Shown: positions 34,604 to 47,069 of the stretch, in pieces
How positions within the stretch are numbered: position 1 is the first letter of the stretch
Layout: each line of letters opens with the position of its first letter
Assembly: GCA_037176725.1 (NCBI GenBank)
Contig: JAZBRS010000035.1
Coordinates: 45,890,001 to 45,954,000 of the forward strand
Length of the DNA: 64,000 nt
From: Posidonia oceanica
Lineage: Eukaryota > Streptophyta > Magnoliopsida > Alismatales > Posidoniaceae
Direction: 5' to 3'
The notes under the pieces: model-generated
Seen by the model: only the letters and a program-made list of their open reading frames with translations
Told to the model about the DNA's origin: nothing
Databases searched by the model: none
Made by a program: the position numbers and the translations under genes

Positions 34604-37357
34604 TAATAATAATTGATGAGTGTGAGTTACACCCAACAACTTAGAGTATTAAGCAAAATTGCCAAAGTATTATCTAGGGTTTTTAAGTAGAGAAGGTCCA
34701 CCAACTGGTTGTGACAACCTAAAGATATATTCAAATCTGTGGAAGTTACACGTACTCTAGATGTATATCCTTAATCAACTTGCTAAAGTCTAGAGAGAGC
34801 CTACGACCAAGTACTAGCTAAGGAGAGAGAATTGTCTCCCAAATAGAAAGGAAGCTGAGCAACCAGGGTAACCTCAACTTTGTCCTATTCTCACATGCAC
34901 ATCGCACGGGGGGTAAGAGAAAGGCAAGCTCGGAGCCTAGGCAAATCGTGAAACCTCACTCGCCCTGTATAGTGTGGCATCCTAGCATATATCTGAGAAG
35001 GTAGTGATGGATGAACACACAGAAACAAACCAACCTAGGAAGCACATAAAAGAGGGGAGAGCACATAACTCGAGTAAGCCATCATAGCATAAATCCAGAA
35101 GGTTGTGATGGGTGGGTTCTCAAAACAGGAGTGAGAACACGGCCAAGTAAGTGTGTTGTCATAGCGTAAACCCAAAAGGTAGTGACAGGTAGACACTTAC
35201 CAAGAAACAACAAGAGAGGGGAACCCAAAAGAAAGAAAAGAATGAAAGGAAAGGAAAAAAGAGAAAAGGAAAAGAAAAGAAGACCGAAAAAAAAAACCCC
35301 GAGAATATTTAAGGCGCATTAGGACCGAACACTAGCAAGTGGGACCTAAACTAAAGCCAACGTCGAGAGCTCGCTGTACCTCGAGCCTCCCCATCCTCCC
35401 ATCGCACTTAGGCAAGCGGCAGGAAGGCTTAGGAGTTCAAGTACTGAGTAAATAGAGGAGACAATAATCAACTATGGCTAGTACGAAGTTCTAAGTTCTC
35501 AAAGGGCAAAGCATGATAAAAGGGAATGCACTCTCACTATGGATAATATGAGGTAATAATGCCAAATTTGTAAGAGGACAGGTTATGACTACACTCATCA
35601 AACAAAAAAAATGAATGATAAAAATAGAAAATCCAAAAAACCAAAAAATTGGAAAATCCAAAAAACCAAAAATTTAAAAATTTGAAAAAGCCAAAAGAAA
35701 ATAGAAAATGCTAGTAGAAAATCTAAAACAGGAAAAAAACCAACTTAGCAACAAAGTAGTGCCATCCACCCTACATGCAAGTGAAAACTTAGTTAGTAGG
35801 GAAACTAGAATTAGTCTGGCCCATGATGAAATTACCGACTCACCTGGATTTGGAGTTAACGTCCTACTCAAGCGTGTCTCACGGCTTGGGTGCATTTTCG
35901 CAACAAAGGACACTGCTTCTGTAGTGATCTTTAGAGCATCCACAGATGACTCACAATTGGTGTCTATAGGGCTCTGGTTTTCCATCTTTTTAGCTAAGGC
36001 CAAGACTAATTCCCCCCACCTAATTCCCAAACATAAAAAAATAAATAATATTTATTAAATGTCTGTTGTTTAAGAAATGACTACTATATTTCCTAGGCAA
36101 GAGTAACTTAGTCAATCTCTCTAAAGCTGGGAGAGGTACATTTGGATTACTAACATGTGCTAGTGAGTGAGCTGATAAAAATACTACCATATGTTGGTAA
36201 ATTTGACAGTTTTAGGCCACACCATATTCGACGCCACGAGAATTGGTGACAACATCGGCGCCTCACCTACTGACAACTGAAACAGAGGTCCCACTATGAT
36301 TCTGCAGATGGCACATGTCAGTCTGTTTAGGCCAACTCTGGGCCTAACTGCAAAAAATGAAAGCTTTGGCCCCAAATTAAAGCAAGCTTGAAGAATGAGC
36401 TCAAACCATTGGAGCTCGTATGGTGTAGGAAGACACATCCTCTTTTACTAAAAGGTGAACACCGATTTGGCAAAGGAAGGGTTCACTCCCTCACCAGGTT
36501 CTTTATTCATAGAACTTCTTTACTTGGCAAATTGAGTTGTGGGATGACTGTCCTTTCCCAAGACTATTGGTCACACTCGTGAACGGAAAACACTTGACCA
36601 CAACGAATTGCATTCATTCATTTAGCATATGTCTATATGATCTAGGACCAACCATACCGTACCAGCCTAACCTATCATATGGACCATTCATTGCATTGAC
36701 TGTTGATCTTGCATTAGCTTGTTTGCTTGAATCATGCATCCATGGATTATTTCTCATATCAATGGAAGTAGGAGTGTGGACGGAGCAATGTTCTTCAGGA
36801 GTGTTGGAGACCTTTAGAATGTGTGATCCTCCCAAAATTAGTTCATCTTCCACCTATCTTTTTATCACTCCAATCTAAGTAAACTCTCAAATAGGATGCC
36901 ACGTTTTTTTATCTTTCTATTGGCGATAGGGTAATTTCCCCATGATCACCACTATTCCATTTTAGTTTCTACCCCGTAGAAGTTATCACCACATGGTTGA
37001 CATGGTCACGACACCGGTAGTGACACAAAGCTCCCAAACCAGCTTGACCCCTCCATGTCTGAGTCTTCAATATGACAGCATTTTAATTGAACCATTCTAT
37101 TGTGTGACAATGTCCCAAAACCGAATCAATGCACCCTATCCACCACCTAGCTGTGCGATAAATTCCAGAAACTTGGTAGGCCACACCTTTATGGATGTGT
37201 GACAATCTCCCGAAACCAAAAGGTGTTTTCTAATTTCTTTCATACCTCATGGCAGACTGTTTGAGAGTAAGTTCCCGAATTTAGGAAATTCTCAAGAGGA
37301 TATCATTCTTACCTTGGAGCTAATCTTGTTCCAAGATCAACTCCAAGGAGGGGCATC
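34414..37357 (+). other. E4: 3' internal region of another LTR element, non-coding
   Basis: It ends in CCAAGGAGGGGCATC (37343-37357), a polypurine tract of the type seen in E0 and E1, directly before an LTR-like start TATAATTATCCCATTTTCG. An AAT microsatellite lies at 34574-34614. A loosely repeated CATAGCATAAATCCAGAAGG..GTGATGG motif occurs three times (34970-35200). Frames at 35674-36058, 36184-36438 and 36537-36878 show no domain I recognise. This may be remnant 3' non-coding or coding sequence of a Tat/Athila-like element. Confidence 0.5.
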
Positions 37358-37584
37358 TATAATTATCCCATTTTCGCATTTCTGAGAGTCAATTAAGGAT
37401 AGAAAAATTTGAGGTGTCCTAAATCACATAACTAAGGATATTTAACATATTTTCTGGATTTTTCATTATTTATTGAAAAACATCGTTCTTGTTTCAAGGT
37501 CGTTAGCTATGGCAAAGCTAGTACACTCAAACTAGTGGCAAGTTTGAGTACCTTGAACATTTTTCATTGATGTGAGTGTGTTAC
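37358..37584 (+). repeat. E4 LTR, first fragment
   Basis: Starts just after a polypurine tract. It contains an ~80-bp unit (TATGGCAAAGCTAG...ACTAGTGGCAAGTTTGAGTACC) that reappears at 43425-43507 on the other side of S2, with the target duplication GTTAC at 37580-37584. The LTR is therefore split by S2 and then interrupted by E2. Confidence 0.65.
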
Positions 37585-40500
37585 TGTAACGATCCCGATC
37601 GGAATCAGGCTCGCTATTTCCAGCGGCGATTGAGATCCGAGGAAGAGGCTCAACTCGAAAACACTTGGAATCGAGGAGAAAAAGGAAAGATAAGACAAAT
37701 CAGAGTCGCCACCATGTCTATTAACGGGAGACAAGGAAAATCGGGGAAATGCGCGAATTAACGTGCAAAACCGAGCAAGAAATGCAAAGCAAAGCAATGC
37801 AAAGGAAAACAAATGCAAACAAATGCAAATGAGATGACTCTAGCCTAGGATAAAGGCAGTATGGTCATTGCAGGCCAAAAGACAGGGTAAGGACTCCTGT
37901 TACGTGCGGGGAAGGTGTTAGGCACCCCCGACACGCCCGAGAATCGGTCTTTCTAGGCTTACGCTCGCATACGCAGGAAAATGCAGGATTGAATGCCTAT
38001 GTGCCTATAAATGCCTGAATGAATGCTCAAGGTGTGCTCTAAGTGGGAAGAAACAAGGCAAGGAAGTAAACGTGCTCTCTAAGTGCTCAGCTGTGCTGTC
38101 CGTGTTCCGAATTAGGCGAAACCTAGCTCGTGAGAACTCCAGACAGTAAGCATCACAGCCCTATATGCAAATGCAAGCGAGAAAACAAAATAACGAGAAA
38201 ACCATGCAATGCGATCGACACGCAAGGAAAAACGGCACAAGATACGCAAAACGAGACGAGAAATGAGCAACGCACGCAAAACGATGCAAAAGAGCGAAAA
38301 CGGGGTGCAAAACAAGCAAGAAAGCAAGACAGCACGCAAGACAAGGCAAGGGAGCAAAGGGGCACGCAAAACGAGACGAGAAAACAGAATGGCATGCAAA
38401 ACGGAGCGAAAGAATAAAACCGGCACGCAAAACGAGCGAGAAAGCAAGACAGCACGCAAAACGAGACAAGAAAACAGATGGGCACGCAAAACGGTGCCAA
38501 AACAAAGGCGGGCACGCGGAACGGTGCCAAAACAGCGAAGCAAAAACCTCAGAAAAGCCATGAGGATGCAGGAATGCTGAAAAAGATTAGAAGAGGCCAA
38601 AGGGGAGGTAGACCAACGTGTGTGTAAGAACAGACGTCGTTCAGGACCACTCAGAGTAGGTGTGAAGACCCACAGAGGGGAGAGTGTGCAACGGAGGGAT
38701 CACCACCTCTTAGCGACTATTTCCCACTAAACCGTTCCACGGTGTGTCTCGCATGCTGCCCAAAGCTCGCGATGCGATCGGATCGTGGAAAAGGGGGAAA
38801 AAAGTCACATTGCGTGGCAAATCCAAGGAAAACTCAACACGAAACACACAGGGGTACGCGAAACGGGGATTTGGAGATAGAAGCAGAAAGGGGAGGCCCT
38901 ATTCTACATGCTCAAAGAGACAGAAAGCGAAAACAAGGAAAACTGTGCAAATGGTATGCAAATGCAATGCAAGGGTTCAGGGGGACATACCTGGAAATCC
39001 GGGAGCCTGATCTGAAATCTATCTGGTCCATACTGAAGAACGCCTCGCCGCGGTCGCCTGGGCAGCTTACTTGAGAAGATCCAACGGCCGGATTGGAAGA
39101 TAACGCAGCTTCAAGGCAGAAGGGCCAGAACAGGGGAGAAGAATAGATCTAGGTGTTTAGGAGGTCCTAGGGATGTGCAAAAAGATCCTCCCAAGTGAAA
39201 GGGAGCTAAAAGTGCTTAGTGTGTGCAAGAAGATGCTAAAATGCAAGACTAGATGAGTGCAGGATGCATGCAAAAGCAAGAAAAAGCAATGATAAGAAAC
39301 TGGGAAAAGCCAAGAGTTCAGAAGGCATTTTGAAAAAGAAAAGGGGCTAAAATGCAAATTTTCCAGGAAACAGGGGTTCACAGGAAAGGTTTTTGAAAAC
39401 AGGGGAAGACAGAGGTCTATTTGGCAAAAAACTAGGCTCAGAAAGTTGTTTTGAAAAGAGGGTGTGCTTTAGGAGAGGTTTTGAAAACAGAAAGGGGTCA
39501 GAAAGCAATTTTAAGAAAACTGGGGTCTAAAATGCAATTTTTCCAGAAAACAAGGTTCCAGGGAGTCTAGGAATACTAGTGGAGGGTCTGCATGAAATTT
39601 GGTAGGCATAGGAGCTAGAATGCAACCTAGGGGCAAAATGGTCTTTTCACATGATTTTTTAAAACATGCAAGGACCTAGGTGTGATTTGAAATCATGTAG
39701 GGGCTAAAAATGCAATTTAGTATGGAAAACATGCTCTGAAAATTAAATAACAGGACCACAGTGTGATTTTTGGAAAACATGGGGTTAAAAATGCAATATA
39801 GTAAGCTAAAATGCATGCAGCACAGCTACTGTCCATTTAAAATGGACCTAAATGCAAAAATGATAAAACAGAGGGGCAAATATGCAATGCATCAACCAAA
39901 AATAAAAATCAGAACCTAAGTTTCTACAGTGCATGGACCTAAGTGCAAAATCAGAAAAATGCAGGGACTTAGAATGCAATGCAGTATGGTAAAACATGAG
40001 TAAATAAATGAACTGATTTAGTGCAGGACCTATGTGCAAAAATCGAAAACAGTGGGGCTAAAATGCAAAATACTATAACAGCACAGCACAGTAAATGGAT
40101 CAGATTGCAAATACTGAAAAACATAAATAAAGACAGCAATTTAGCATAGTATTTAATTAAAAACCAAGCAGAATAAATGAAATAAGGACTGGAATGTAAA
40201 AATGAAAAAACTTAGGACAAATATGCAATATTTACTTAAAAACTTTAGCTAGAATAAAATAACTGCACAGTAACTGGTCGACGGCGACGAGTACTGTAGC
40301 AGAGCGCCGGCAGTACTCGTCACCGCCGACAGGGGAGGCTGAGGATGCGCGGGAGGGCGGAGAACGACGTCGGCGATCGTCCGAAGCTCTGGGAATGGTC
40401 CGGAGCTCGCTCTGTTGGTCGGAGTGTCCGGAGGAAGAACAGCCGGCGCCGGAGAAGGAGAGCTGTCCGGCGAACTGCAACTGTGTCTGGAACGCTCGGA

Positions 40501-43419
40501 ACTCAGTTCTGACCAGCGGAAAAGCAGCAGGAGGAGGAGAGGGAGCTAGGGAGGGCGAGAAGTACCTGCGGTGGCGCCTGGTGCGTCCCCCCGACCTCAG
40601 CAGTGCCGGAGGTGGCCGGTGGAGGTCGTCCGGTCGCAGCAGTGGTCCTCGGGCGCTCACGGAGATCGGGATCTACTCAGGGGGTGCTTCTGGTGCTTCC
40701 TGGGCGATCGGACGCGAGCTTCGAAGCTCGGAGAGGAATCCGGCGTTTTTGGGTCCAGTGATGACAGCCGGAGACCGGGGAGGGTGTCTGCTGCTCCTCA
40801 GGCTGGATGGAGTGCTCCGATGGGTTGCTGGGATGCTGGCGATGGAGTTTGGATGCTTGGAGAGGGTTTCTGGTGCGAGTAGAGGGGAATTGGAGGTTCG
40901 GGCTGATTTCTGACAGAAGCGAGGCTAGGTGTTTGTAGTGGAGTTTAAGGTCTGTGGTGGACGAGAAGGTCTGATGGCTGGGGCTTTGGAAAGGTGGAGG
41001 TCTGGTGAGTAGCTGGGTGAAGTTTGGGAGGAAGCTGCGGGCTGTGGTGAGGGGAATTGCCGGAGGGAAGGAGTTGGGTTACAGGTCTGGTGTCGGGTGA
41101 TCAGAGGTAGTTTTATGCGGTGAAAAGGCAGTGGAAGATCGAGGGATGAAGGCTGGCTGTTGGGTGAAGTTGGGGGAGTAATTGGGAGGTGGATGAAGGC
41201 CTGGAGTGGGTTTGGTTTACTGGACAAGAATGAGGATGATCTGCTGAACTTAAAGAAGGAAAAAGGAATGCTTCTGGTGTGGGAATGCTCTGGAATGGAG
41301 GCCTCTCTCCGGGATGTCGAAGACTCTCGAGCTCTGCTCTCTCTTCTCACTCTCTTCTCCGGAATTGGAAGGTGAAGAGATGGAGAAAGGAGGTTGCTCA
41401 GGTGGAGGAAGATCTCTGGATTTCGGTCTCTCTCAGGTTGGGTACTCTCTGATTGCCTCTCTTGCTCGCTCCTCCTGCCAACTGAAGGTCGACCGGACCT
41501 GGATTGAAGGAAGGACGGAGACTTATATGAGGAGGAGCTGCCGGTACGCACGCTTGGAATTTTCAAATTCGGTCGGCGGCCACTGCAGCGGAGGGGATGG
41601 GGCGACCGATCCCGGATTTGGTGCTGAGACGAGGAGACGGCGGGCTGCTGTAGAATGAAGTGACGGAGCTTCAAAATTCAAATGGAAGGAGGGAATGGCA
41701 GCCGGCCGTCGCGGGAAGAATCTGCAGAAGAAGTTTGCAGAAGGAGAAGGAGGGAGACGGAGCGCGTGGGCCGGACTGCTGCGGGCCGAGAAAAAAGAAA
41801 GAAAAAAAAAGAAAAAAGGAGAAACGGGCCGGATTGAGCCCAGTAAGGAAAGAAAGAAAGAAAGAAAGAAGGAAGAAAGAAAGAGAGGGTAGAATGGGGA
41901 AATAAAATAGGAAAAAATAAATTAAAAATAAGTAAAAATATTAAGGTGCTTGTGCTGTGAATCAGGATCTTAATCAGATTTTTAATGACTTCTTTTGGTT
42001 AATTAGTGTGGTTTAAATGGGTTTTGGGCTTGATTAGGATTTTAGGGTTTTGGTTTTGCTTTTAATTAGTTTTCACTTGATTAAATGTTTGTTAAACCTT
42101 TTTTAAATTGTTTTAAAAATTGTGTTTCCCTTGTTGGACACTTAGGATATTAATTAGGATTTTTTAGGATTTAATTTCCCATTAATCAGGATGTTTTTTA
42201 GACTTTTAAGTTGTAGTCTTGTTAAGGTTTTTCCTTCTTAAATCTTTTAAGTTGTGTTTTGATTTTTATTTTGTTGATTTTTCTTGAAGTTTTTAGTTGG
42301 ATTTCTCTGGTTTGATAGAGTGTTTTTTAGGTCTTTTCAGATGTGTTTTTCTTTTCTTTTTTAATTAAGTTTTTTACTTGTTTTTCTTATGTTTATTAGG
42401 TTAAGTCTTTTGCCTTCTTTAATTTCTTGTTTTAGTGTTTGATTTTTTAATTCTTCTTTTTAGGGTTTGTCTTTTAATTCTTCTGATGGGGTTTTTATTT
42501 TTGGTGGGTTTTGATTTTATTTTAGCTTTTTCCTTGATTTTTCAGTGTTTTCTTTTGATTTGTTTTGCATTTTTTAGTTTGCATGTTTGGTTTTTCTTTT
42601 TAACTTGATTTAGTTAAGTTTAAGTTGTTAATTGCTTGTTTAACATTTTTTAGTTGTTTTTCTTAGGATTCTGATTTGCTCCTTTTATGTTTTGAGGTTT
42701 TGCAGATTTTTATGGGTTTTTGTGGATTTTTGCAAGAGAGAGAAAAGGAAAAGAGAAGGAGGAAAGAAATGGAAAAAAGAGGGAGATAAAAAGGGAAAAG
42801 ATAGGTTGGAGGAAAATGATTTTTAAAAATTCAGAAAAAGTGTTAAAAATAAAGTAAAAATAGGGATAAGATAGAGGAGGGATAGAAGCACAGAGGGGGC
42901 CCACAGCCAGACCAGAAAAAGGATAAGAAAGGGATGAAAAGAGAGATGATAATCAGGAGAGAGAGAGGAGAGAGAAAATGATAATCCCGGAGAGAGAAAA
43001 GGATAATTTGGGTGAAAGAGGGTCTTAATGGTCTTGGAATGTTGCGAAAATTGGCGAGTGGGTAGTCTAAGGTTTGAAGTGTTAGGTCTGAAGTTTTGGT
43101 CCGATTCTAAGGAGGTTTTGGAGGGGTTTCAAGGTGTAGAAGAAGGGTAGTTTCACCTAAGTTTTCTAGGGTTTTCAAGGATGGGTTGGGTTTGGAAATT
43201 TCTAGGTTTTTGGGTAGGTTTGTTGAGTGGATAGTGGTGGGTTTTCCTATGGATTTTGGTTAGGTTTTGAGGTTGGGAAGGGGGGTAAAGGTTTAGGTCA
43301 GAATGGGCTGATTTTGAAGGGTAGAGAGGAGGATTAGGGTTAGGGTTTGGTTGGGGTTTGATCCAGCAATCACCAAGAGGGCTCCAAGGGTCCAGGCCTG
43401 CCAAGATGGGGTGTCAACA
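37585..43419 (-). repeat. S2: 5.8-kb solo LTR with 5-bp target-site duplication GTTAC
   Basis: On the minus strand it starts TGTTGACACCCC (43419) and ends GGGATCGTTACA (37585). It is flanked by GTTAC at 37580-37584 and 43420-43424. It has the same family and module order as S1 but in the opposite orientation: hairpin box 37907-37930, minisatellite 38200-38545, AAAATGCAATTT-rich part 39150-40240, GC-richer part 40255-41800 with Pro/Ser-rich frames, telomere-like AGGGTTTTAG tracts 42000-43400. The 249-codon minus-strand frame at 40925-41674 resembles compositionally a frame in S1 (26566-26766). I have no evidence that it is a real gene. Confidence 0.9.
37907..37930 (-). promoter_or_regulatory. 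Conserved LTR hairpin box (S2)
   Basis: CGGGGAAGGTGTTAGGCACC... on the plus strand, with intact pairing arms and the CGGTCTTTC flank. Same box as in S1, inverted. Confidence 0.65.
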
Positions 43420-43424
43420 GTTAC

Positions 43425-43507
43425 TATGGTAGAGCTAACACTCTCATTCCTCTCAAACTAGTGGCAAGTTTGACTACCTTAAACATTACTGAATGCGAGT
43501 TTATTAG
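43425..43507 (+). repeat. E4 LTR, second fragment
   Basis: Resumes after S2 with TATGGTAGAGCTAAC... and ACTAGTGGCAAGTTTGACTACC, a diverged copy of the unit in 37510-37575. It is cut at 43508 by E2. The rest of the E4 LTR should lie right of the window, beyond the E2 5' LTR, and start with ATTAG if E2 made a 5-bp duplication (43503-43507). Confidence 0.6.
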
Positions 43508-45921
43508 TGTGACCAAATTCCCGCCGCTCGATCGACGACACGGTCGCACGCTGCCGCAGCTTGCATGCGTCGGTCGACGTAGAGGGAGGAAGACATGATC
43601 AGCAATGAATTCGGGGAGGAATACTCGACTCAAAAACACTAAGAAAACAAGCAAAGGACGCATAGGAAAATGAAAACAAAGACTTGGAGTCGCCACCTAA
43701 TCTATTAAAATGGAAAGACTAGGAAAATCGTGTAAAGCATGCAAGAAATCTTATGCAATTTAAAAGATGCCAATGCGATCCAAGTGTATATGCCATGCAG
43801 TCAATGTGGCCCAGAGAAAGGGTAAGGACTCCTGTTATGCACGGGGAAGGTGTTCGGCACCCCCGACATGCTTGAGGAAATCGGTCTTTCTTGGCTAATC
43901 CGCTCTTGTGTGGCAAATGTTGGCAAATAAATGCCGGTTTATGTTCACCCTAAGGCGGTATGCAAGATGCAATTATAAACCATTGAAAGCTTAGCAAACC
44001 ATGTTAAAGTAACTAATTAGAGCTAAAATGCCACAAAGAGATGATAAACATGCTAGAGAAACATAACTGAAACCAGAATGATTCAAACAACCTAAGTAAA
44101 GGGTGGCAAAGTGGTGGCTCTGTCCACTGTTTGAGTTCCTGTCTGGGTCGCCACCTTGATCGGTGATAGTGCAAGTCACCAGATGAACCAGCGACACACA
44201 TGTCGCCCCTCAGTGCAGCGACGTCCCATGTCGCCGTTATCAGCGGCGCCAGAGCTTGTTGCTGCTCAGACAGGCAGCTGAAGCCATTGCAGATAGTGAC
44301 ATTGATCTCGCTGAAAGGGTTATGTAAATGATGCGAAACTTAAAACTGAAATCACAGAAGCAAAGATGGCATATCAAGGATCAAGACCATGTAACTACTT
44401 TGCAAAATGGAAACATGGATCACAAAATACAGCGGCCTAAAGTTCGACCGGTGGACTGTTGAAAAACACAGTTCAGTTGCTGGTTGGAGCGGCGGCTCAA
44501 CTGGTAGTCTAGAGGCCAACTTCTGTGGCCAAATCTTGCATTCATGGTGTTGTAAACTATCAATTAAATGCATGATCATAAAGACCAATCATCCATGAAC
44601 ATAGACAAGCAAAAATCAAGCAAAATGGTGGTCTGAGTCGCACCGAGAAAGGGCTCAAACATCAGTCAGTGAGCTGCTAGAAACGCAGGCGAGTCGCCGG
44701 TTGGATCGGTGTCTCAACTGGCAGTTCAGGGGCCGAGCTTCTTCGCCGGAGCACATGATGCAGGCGAGGCTAAAAATCTGGGAGTTGATCGAGGAAGCAC
44801 GACAGCATTCCCACCATCACAACCACACTTTCTGTGTGGAAAATGGCAGTCCAAGTTGCTCCACCCACCACCTCTTTTTTGCACTGCCAGAGTTTATCGA
44901 ATGTCGGCCACGTGAGCGGTCGATGACCTAATGAAGCGGCTGTAAAGCGCCATGGGGACGAGGAGGAGATGGAGGAAACAAGCAAGGGCTGTGGGAAGAG
45001 GTCAGTACCTCTTTCCCACCTCCGCCGGTGGTTCGCCGGCGTTGCCGCAACTCATCGGTCGAGGGGACGATCGAGAGTGCAAGGGAGGTGCCTGTGAGGT
45101 CAAGCGGCAAGGGAGGAAGGTTGGGAACATTCCCGAGCCTTCAAACACACAAAAGGGTGAGTGGCTTCACCTCTGTAGCTCGCCGAAAATGCCAGCCAGA
45201 GGTGGAGAAGATGACTGGAGGCAAGCTTGTGTGGCAACGACGAGCACAGCTGGCTCTGGGATCACTCGGAATCGCACTAGGAGGCTCGGGGATTCTCTCT
45301 GGGATCTCGAATTCTCACAAGGGAGGCTCTGGATTGTGTGTGCGGCGATTGGTTGTGATGGGTTCATAATGGAAGCTGCTGGTTTTGTTCTGTCGACCTT
45401 TGGCAAGAAGGACAGTGGCAGGAACACGCCCTGGAGCTCGTGATGGAAATGGCATGCACGGGAGCGAGGTCAGATGGTAGGCATTCTCTACGAAGGGGGT
45501 GCCGTGCATGGCGTGAGGATGGGCGGCAAGGTGGTGGCCGGAAGAGTCCAAATGAGCACGTGGCGGGAGAATTTCATAGTGAGTCGCCCATCTCGATGGC
45601 GCCAAACTCAATCGCCACTATAAGAGGCAACAGGTTAGTCGCCGCTGAGATTGGCGACAGCATGTGAGATCCAGTGGGTCGAGCCAAGTGGGATTGGGAT
45701 TTGGGCTTTCAGATTAAGATGATTTGTGGCTTAGGTAATGGGCTTATGATGGGTTGGAAATGGGCTTAGGGTTTGGATTTGGTTTTTAGGTTTGGAATAA
45801 GGTTTAGGTTGTGGTTTTGGTGGGTTTGAAATGGTATTGGGGTTTTGGTTGAGCCATACCACAATCCGAGTGAGCTTCCAGAGATCCTCCAATGGACAGC
45901 TGCCAAAATGGGGTGTCTACA
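43508..45921 (-). repeat. 3' LTR of E2 (2,414 bp)
   Basis: On the minus strand it starts TGTAGACACCCCATTTTGG (45921) and ends GGGAATTTGGTCACA (43508). The first bases of the 5' LTR (63783-64000) match 43508-43720 closely. It is also homologous to S3 in the opposite orientation. The hairpin box is at 43842-43865 and a GC-richer middle at 44650-45660. Short frames in it are unsupported. Confidence 0.92.
43842..43865 (-). promoter_or_regulatory. Conserved LTR hairpin box (E2 3' LTR)
   Basis: CGGGGAAGGTGTTCGGCACC... on the plus strand. One loop base differs from the other copies while the stem is kept. Confidence 0.6.
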
Positions 45922-46800
45922 GATGTCCCTTCTTGAGCGAGGTCAAGGGGACTGAGGCCGCTGCTCAGGGTTGACAAAGACACCCTCCTAAACTGGCAAG
46001 AGCACAAACACTGTTGGCGTGAGTCACTTATTTGGCGGATGCACCGAAAGTCATGACTTGCTACCGCAATGCGAGTGCAGATGTAGATGTAAATGTTGAT
46101 GCATGATGCAATGTCGATGCATGATGGAAAAATTGCACTAATGCTCATCGTGCTGAACTCCACTGGGGGAGACGCAGACGATGCATGCATGTGTGCGGGT
46201 GTTGTGGATGATGCATTGCTGCATGCTGAGGCTCGAGGCAACTCTGGCACGAGATGCTGATGCTGCACACTGAGTTGTGTATGACTCTAAGCGACGCTGG
46301 TGTGATGCATGTTAAGGGTGATGTAGGATGCGACTCTGCAGGGGAAAATATGCAATGCTAGCCTGCATGCAATGCTGGTGTTGCTATCTAGCATGTGATG
46401 CTGGTGTAATGAACTATGGGTTGATAGATCCAACACTGGATAGTTTGGACTATCAGCCTGAGGAGTTGACAGACTCGTCACCGGATAGTTTGGGCTATCA
46501 GCTCGGGAAAAACGCCTGACATTGTGATGGATGTCGTCTGGGTAATATGGGTTACTAAACCAAGAAAGATACCGAGGGCAACAAAACAAAGATGCCCCTA
46601 GTATCAGGGAGATGATACCAGGGGGCAGCTCGAAGCGCTCCTGGCATCGAAAAGAAGGTTAGACAGTATGACGAGTGTCAACCGAGCAGTTGGGGCTGCC
46701 AACCCGGAGGAGAGAAAAGGGCTAGACAGTATGACAGGTGTCAACCGAGTAGTTAGGGCTGCCAGCCTGAAAGAGAAGAAAGATAGCTTGTCCTTGCTCG
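45922..46800 (-). other. E2 3' internal region: polypurine tract, inverted motifs
   Basis: Next to the LTR the minus strand reads AAGAAGGGACATC then TGTAGA, the polypurine tract. Non-coding and related to 1-435 and 7085-7230. Around 46588-46620 TGCCCCTAGTATCA and TGATACCAGGGGGCA form an imperfect ~14-bp stem, as at 8759-8796 in E1 and 48189-48215. GACAGACTCGTCACCGGA-like and GTCAACCGAG boxes recur at 46450-46770. Confidence 0.6.
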
Positions 46801-47069
46801 AGGAAGCAAGCAAGTGGCTAGAGTTGTGCGAATGAAAAGGGGCAAAATCTTGCTGCTACGAAAGTAAGCAAGAAAAGGGGCATCTTTTCCTGCTGCTCAA
46901 GAAGCAAGCAAATGGGGGCATCCTTTCCTAGCGAGAATGAAAGCAAGGAAGAAAAGGGGCATCTTTTCCTGTCGAGAGAAAAAGCAAGAGAAGGGGGGCA
47001 TCTTCTCTTCTGCTAAGGGGGCAAAGCAAGCAGGACTCTGTCCGCCTGGAGCGAAGTCACGCAAAGGAT
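46801..47069 (-). repeat. Short-hairpin repeats GAAAAG-GGGCAT-CTTTTC in E2
   Basis: Perfect stems at 46872-46889 and 46951-46968 (GAAAAG/CTTTTC) and at 46988-47007 (GAGAAG/CTTCTC). The third copy differs in both arms so that pairing is kept. The units sit in loosely repeated GAAGCAAGCAA sequence. Confidence 0.7.

Noticed and set aside
34414..37357. A host gene in the lower-repeat region
   Set aside because: No frame longer than about 120 codons, no recognisable domain or exon structure, and the segment ends in a retrotransposon polypurine tract and LTR start.
40925..41674. 249-codon Ser/Pro-rich ORF inside S2
   Set aside because: Lies in the GC-richer LTR segment. The S1 counterpart is short and shares mainly composition. 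No domain, so not called a gene.
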